From the NCBI GenBank assembly GCA_937925645.1, contig CALAMB010000362.1:1-17531 (forward strand): DNA of 17,531 nucleotides, written 5' to 3'. A program made the translations under genes and the position numbers. How positions within the stretch are numbered: the first letter of the stretch is position 1; the number at the start of each line of letters is the position of its first letter. The notes beneath the pieces are model-generated. The model was not told the origin of the DNA, searched no databases, and saw only the letters and a program-made list of their open reading frames with translations. This stretch comes from an uncultured Acidobacteriota bacterium (lineage in GTDB: Bacteria; Acidobacteriota; JAAYUB01). Below are positions 13,753-17,531 of this stretch, one piece after another.

Positions 13753-16700
13753 TCACTTGATCTTGATGCGGAGCGCCTTGATCTTTTCGGCTACGTCCCG
13801 ATAGTTGATGTCTTCGGCATAGATCTCGGAATAGACGTCCAGCGCCTTCTGGTAATCCTCCAGCATCTCGTAGGAGCGGGCCATGTCGAACTTGAGCGCC
13901 TGGTACTCATGGTCCTCATGGCCCTTGCTCTGAACGCCCCGTTCGCACCATTTCAAGGCGGATTTGTACAGGCCTTTCTCGATGAAGCACACGCTGAGCA
14001 TGCTGCAGGCCTTGATGAAATTGGGCGTGGTCTGCTGGTCCTTCACGCAGTTGTAAGCCTTCTGGAAGGCCGCGATCGAGTCATCAAGGAGGCCCATCTC
14101 CTTGTAGGCGCAGCCCAGGTTGTAGTGGGTTTCGAAATCACCCTCATCCACCTCTTCGCCGACAAACACCTTGTTGGCTTCTTCGACGATATCGGAGAAG
14201 ATGTTGTGCATGGAGGACAGCGCCTTGCCCGGCTCATTCTTGTCCTCCCGGACCGCCTCCTGTTCGGTGGGCACGAAGAGCCCGTCGGGTTTCTTGTGCA
14301 GCGACGTCTTTTCTTCGCCGAACAGGAAGGAGTTGTCCAGGACGTCATCGGCCTTCAGGTCGGAGAAGGGATTGGCCGGCGCCTCGTCAGCGGCCGGCGC
14401 GCCCGCCCCCTCCATGTTGGGGTTCATCTTGCGGACCTGGTAGCTGCTGCTGGGCCGTTCCGTGTCCTCCGTCATCGAATCGGCGGCGATCATGCTGAAG
14501 AGATCAATGTTGACATCGTCCGGCGTGACCTCCTCGTCCGCCGCCGATTCCTCCGCGGGCGCGGCCGCCCGGGTGATGTCGGGCCGGGGGATTTCCTGGA
14601 TCTCGATGCGGGGCTTGAACGCGACCTCTTCCTCGATGGTTTCGGGTTCGGCGGGTTCTTCAACGGGCTCGGGCTCCGTCAGCTCGCTCAGCCGATCCTG
14701 AATCTCGGGGCTGTCCGGATAGCGTTTCTGAAGCTGGAGCAGTTCCTCGCGCGCATTGTCATTGAAACCGAGCTTGATGTAGAAGTCGATCTCCTGCAGG
14801 GCGTTCAGCACCTCGCGGTTGTCGGCCGGCGCCTGGGCGGCCGGCGGGGTCGGATCGGATGGCGCTTCGGAGCGGGTCGGTAAATCCTTGAGCGACTGCA
14901 GGCCATCGATTGACGCCTCGGCCACCGTCGGTTCGGGTTCCGGCGTGACGTTATGGGCCGGTGTGCCGGGCAGTTCGAGGCTGCTGGTGCCGAGCTTGGT
15001 CAGAAAGTCGAGATCATCGATGGACCGCAGCGTCTCCTCGAGGCGGAGATTGATGTCGGAGTCGATTTCCGGAAGGGGGGTGAAAAATTCGCTGGTCGGC
15101 GCTTTGGCAGTCGGCTTCTGGACCGGCGGCGGCGCCGGCTCCACTGGCGGCTTCGCCGGCGCGGCGCTCGGCTTCGCGGGCGGCTCCTCAGGCGCCTTCG
15201 GCTTGACCGGGGGGCGGTCGACGGGCTTCGCCGGTGCCGTTTCGCGGGGACCCACCAGGATTTCGGACAGATCGTTCGTGAGGTCGATGGAGTCTTCCAG
15301 CTCCAGAAGTTCGAAGCCGGTGGATGACGTATCCATCTCCTCGGGGAAGGAGATCCCCTGGCCCAGCGCGCCGGTGGGGATGGAGATGTCACCCCGGGTC
15401 GGGTCGAGGCCGCGCCCTTCCTCCAGGAAAGCGGCCGCCCGGTCGTGCTCGCCGCGCAGCGTCAACAGGTTGACGAGTTCGAAGCACAAGTCCGCGGCCT
15501 GTTTGAGGCTGCCTTCCTCCTTGCAGAGGTTTTTCAGCTTTTCGCGCAGGATCGTGTCGTTGGGGTCTTCCTTGATTTTTTCCTGCAGCTTGAGCTTGGC
15601 CTTGTCCTTGAGCCCGTAGCTGAGCAGCAGTTCGATTTCCAGCCCCACGTCGCCCGCCGCCGGGGTGGCGGTTCCGCTGCTCAACTCCGAGGTGTCGAAC
15701 TCGAACAGGGCCGCGCTCTCCTCCTCGACCTCTTCACCCGATCCGCCAAAGGGGGTGTACGTCTCGTTCGGGTAGACCTTGGCGAACGCCTCCCGGTGGA
15801 AGGTGCGGAGCTTGTCGTTGTTCGGCTCGATATTCAGCACCTGCTCGAGCACCTGCAAGGCATCCGGATACTGCTTGCGCCGCATCAGCGCTTCGACCAG
15901 TTTTTCCAGCGTGCTGAAATATTTGAAGTTGTCCGACAGGATCTGGTAGATGTCGGACAATTTCTGCAGGGCGACGACATTCAACGGATCCTGGCTGGTG
16001 ATCGCCTCAAGCGTCTCGAGCAGTTTCAAATTCTCCTTGCGGCTGAGCATGATGTCGGCGACCTTGCTGATCGCGGCGCCGGCCAGTTCGTAGTGCGTCA
16101 GTTTCAACGCGGATTCGGACAGATCGTACAGAAGAAAATACTTGGACGGGTCGAGCTCGAAAATCGCGGCAAAAACGTCGTACGCTTTCTGCAGCTCCCC
16201 CTGGAACATGTAGCACTGCCCGAGCATCTCCATCAGCTCGCGGTTGTCGGAGGCGCGCGTCTGGGCGGCCTCCAGTTTGTCCGTCAGCAGTCCGAAATCC
16301 TGCAGCTCCAGCGAGATTTTGAAGAGCGTCTTGAGCGAACCCATATGGAAGGGATCGATCTCCAGCGCCATCTTGATGCTGTTCAAGGCCTGCTGGGGAT
16401 TGCCGCGGCGGCTGCTGATGACGGCCGCGTTCAGGTACGATTCGCGGGCGTTGTCGAGCATCTCCAGTTTGAGGCTGAGCTCGGCGAGTTTCAGGTGGAT
16501 GTTGGGATCGTCCTGGGTCAGGTCAGCCAGTTTCTTGTACGTCTTGTAGGCGCGGGGGAAATTGTTGCTCACCAGGTAGGACCGGGCGATTTCGGCGTAG
16601 TGCTTCTTGGCTTCCGAAACCATGCCTTCCTTGATGAACAGGTCGGCCAGGACCTCGAGGTTCTCCATGTTCCGGTTGTCGGCCATCACGATCTTGCGGT

Positions 16701-16947
16701 AGACGGCGATGGCCCGGCTGTAGAAACCGTCGTCGATGTACTTCTGGGCGACGCGCTTGAAGAAGCTGGACGCGTTGGCGGGTCGCTGCAGGCTCAAATT
16801 GAGGTCGCCAATGGTGTTGAGCAGGCCGAGGTCGTTCGGTTCATGCTCCAGAATCTTTTCGTATTCCCTGATCGCGTTTTCCAGCTTGCCCTGGCTGACG
16901 AGCTTCTGCGCGTTCTTCAGGAGTTTCTCTTTGTTGAAGGCGGCCAT
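13753..16947 (-). CDS. Large TPR-repeat protein with a Pro/Ala-rich linker
   Basis: 1064 aa, cytoplasmic by the lack of a signal peptide. Residues 1-390 form a long array of tetratricopeptide repeats (LENAIREYEKILEHEPNDLG; FYSRAIAVYRKIVMADNRN; QYPDALQVLEQVLNIEPNND). A helical block at about 430-525 (LLSYGLKDKAKLKLQEKIKEDPND) is followed by a disordered linker rich in Pro, Ala and Lys (about 570-615) and acidic patches. Another helical hairpin lies near 707-750. The C-terminus (about 935-1064) is a second TPR set starting FETHYNLGCAYKEMGLLDDS, a block common in TPR proteins of Acidobacteria and delta-proteobacteria-like groups. Such proteins are scaffolds for multiprotein complexes, often linked to motility or type IV pili, but no partner is encoded here. 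The start lies four bases after the rnhB stop; AGGC overlapping that stop is a weak ribosome binding site. Confidence 0.92.
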   Translation of the reverse strand: MAAFNKEKLLKNAQKLVSQGKLENAIREYEKILEHEPNDLGLLNTIGDLNLSLQRPANASSFFKRVAQKYIDDGFYSRAIAVYRKIVMADNRNMENLEVLADLFIKEGMVSEAKKHYAEIARSYLVSNNFPRAYKTYKKLADLTQDDPNIHLKLAELSLKLEMLDNARESYLNAAVISSRRGNPQQALNSIKMALEIDPFHMGSLKTLFKISLELQDFGLLTDKLEAAQTRASDNRELMEMLGQCYMFQGELQKAYDVFAAIFELDPSKYFLLYDLSESALKLTHYELAGAAISKVADIMLSRKENLKLLETLEAITSQDPLNVVALQKLSDIYQILSDNFKYFSTLEKLVEALMRRKQYPDALQVLEQVLNIEPNNDKLRTFHREAFAKVYPNETYTPFGGSGEEVEEESAALFEFDTSELSSGTATPAAGDVGLEIELLLSYGLKDKAKLKLQEKIKEDPNDTILREKLKNLCKEEGSLKQAADLCFELVNLLTLRGEHDRAAAFLEEGRGLDPTRGDISIPTGALGQGISFPEEMDTSSTGFELLELEDSIDLTNDLSEILVGPRETAPAKPVDRPPVKPKAPEEPPAKPSAAPAKPPVEPAPPPVQKPTAKAPTSEFFTPLPEIDSDINLRLEETLRSIDDLDFLTKLGTSSLELPGTPAHNVTPEPEPTVAEASIDGLQSLKDLPTRSEAPSDPTPPAAQAPADNREVLNALQEIDFYIKLGFNDNAREELLQLQKRYPDSPEIQDRLSELTEPEPVEEPAEPETIEEEVAFKPRIEIQEIPRPDITRAAAPAEESAADEEVTPDDVNIDLFSMIAADSMTEDTERPSSSYQVRKMNPNMEGAGAPAADEAPANPFSDLKADDVLDNSFLFGEEKTSLHKKPDGLFVPTEQEAVREDKNEPGKALSSMHNIFSDIVEEANKVFVGEEVDEGDFETHYNLGCAYKEMGLLDDSIAAFQKAYNCVKDQQTTPNFIKACSMLSVCFIEKGLYKSALKWCERGVQSKGHEDHEYQALKFDMARSYEMLEDYQKALDVYSEIYAEDINYRDVAEKIKALRIKIK

Positions 16948-16951
16948 CTGC

Positions 16952-17531
16952 CTAAGCCTCGTCTAGCAGCCGAAATGATTTCCGGTGCAGCGGGCATTCC
17001 CCGTAACGCCGGATGCTGTCCCGATGCCGCACCGTCCCGTAGCCCTTGTGCCGATCGAACCCGTAATGGGGATAATCCCTCGCCGCAGCGCTCATCCACC
17101 GGTCCCGGTGCACTTTGGCGATGATGGAAGCGGCACCGATATTTACGGAAAGAACATCTCCTTTTATCAGACTTCGAAACGGGATGTCAAGTCCGGTCAG
17201 GACAAGTGCATCCACCAGAACAAGTTCCGCTTGCAGGGGGAGGGCCTGAATCGCCCGGATCATGCATCGCCGCGTGGCTTCGACGATGTGAATCCGGTCG
17301 ATTTCCTCGCTGGACAGGGACGCGACGCTCCAGCCAAGCGCGCATTGCTCGATTGCGGCGGCCAGCCGCTCGCGCTGCCGCGCGGACAACTGCTTTGAAT
17401 CGGTGATCCCCTCCACGTAATTATCCGGGTCGAGAATCACCGCTGCGGCCGTGACCGGGCCCGCCAGAGCGCCCCTTCCCACCTCATCCACCCCTGCGAT
17501 GAGCCGGGTTCGACTCCAGTCGAATTCCTTT
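16952..17531 (-). CDS. rnhB: Ribonuclease HII, N-terminus cut by the window edge
   Basis: RNase HII cuts the RNA strand of RNA-DNA hybrids and starts removal of single ribonucleotides from DNA. 192 residues are visible and the frame is open to the right edge, so only a few N-terminal residues are missing. Motifs: LIAGVDEVGRGALAGPV with the first two acidic ligands in DEVGRG, DSKQLS, LVDAL with the third Asp, NIGAASIIAKVHRDRWM with the fourth, and HYGFDRHKGYGT. The C-terminus ends RKSFRLLDEA, complete for the family. The GTG at 17491 falls within the conserved motif and cannot be the start. It is the first visible gene of the cluster with the TPR protein, the small membrane protein and thiC. 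Confidence 0.97.
   Translation of the reverse strand, partial: KEFDWSRTRLIAGVDEVGRGALAGPVTAAAVILDPDNYVEGITDSKQLSARQRERLAAAIEQCALGWSVASLSSEEIDRIHIVEATRRCMIRAIQALPLQAELVLVDALVLTGLDIPFRSLIKGDVLSVNIGAASIIAKVHRDRWMSAAARDYPHYGFDRHKGYGTVRHRDSIRRYGECPLHRKSFRLLDEA

Noticed and set aside
15105..15240. Possible DNA repeat array within the TPR gene
   Set aside because: The repetitive look comes from Pro, Ala and Lys codons of a disordered linker; no regular unit length or exact repeated unit is present.
15445..17124. Long plus-strand open frame (559 codons) opposite the TPR gene and rnhB
   Set aside because: It is antisense to two well-supported genes with clear protein motifs; its translation is rich in Q, G, V and L with no domain. 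Long opposite-strand frames are expected at this GC content.

Overview
The window is a GC-rich, gene-dense bacterial segment with no RNA genes, mobile elements or CRISPR. TonB-dependent uptake, c-type cytochromes and an outer-membrane barrel indicate a Gram-negative (diderm) cell. The mix of a bacterial microcompartment (BMC) operon, multiheme cytochromes, short-form ThiC and a very long TPR protein next to rnhB would suit an Acidobacteriota-like or related uncultured lineage. That placement is an impression from gene content, not a demonstrated assignment.

Layout from left to right. (A) 1-4524, minus strand: an operon with a clear sigma70-type promoter (TTGAAA-17-TACAAT, 4496-4524). It encodes a BMC-H shell hexamer, a BMC-P vertex pentamer, a PduS-like flavin/iron-sulfur protein, a PduT-like tandem-BMC shell protein with its iron-sulfur cysteine, and the start of a PAS-GAF-GAF-PAS sensor that runs off the left edge. 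A terminator-like hairpin sits between the BMC-H and BMC-P genes. No signature enzyme, aldehyde dehydrogenase or phosphotransacylase is in the window. (B) 4603-5328, plus strand: a rhomboid protease, divergent from the BMC operon. (C) 5411-9104, minus strand: a four-gene operon with its own promoter and terminator. It encodes two small membrane proteins, a cytochrome c domain fused to an outer-membrane beta-barrel, and a secreted pentaheme cytochrome. (D) 9135-10982, minus strand: a BtuB-like TonB-dependent receptor whose best promoter would give a nearly leaderless mRNA. (E) 11028-12105, plus strand: a short operon of a 70-aa protein and a lipoprotein, ending in a hairpin plus T-run. (F) 12096-17531, minus strand: rnhB (cut by the right edge), a 1064-aa TPR protein, a small membrane protein and thiC, tightly packed and probably co-transcribed.

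How the parts may work together. Region A looks like the electron-handling part of a metabolosome: PduS can pass electrons to the Fe-S cluster in the PduT pore, and so across the shell. Region C looks like an envelope electron path: membrane proteins, then periplasmic or secreted hemes, then a heme domain tethered to an outer-membrane barrel. Whether A and C are linked is not shown by the sequence. No stretch longer than 300 bases lacks a gene; the longest gap (5329-5511) holds two hairpins.
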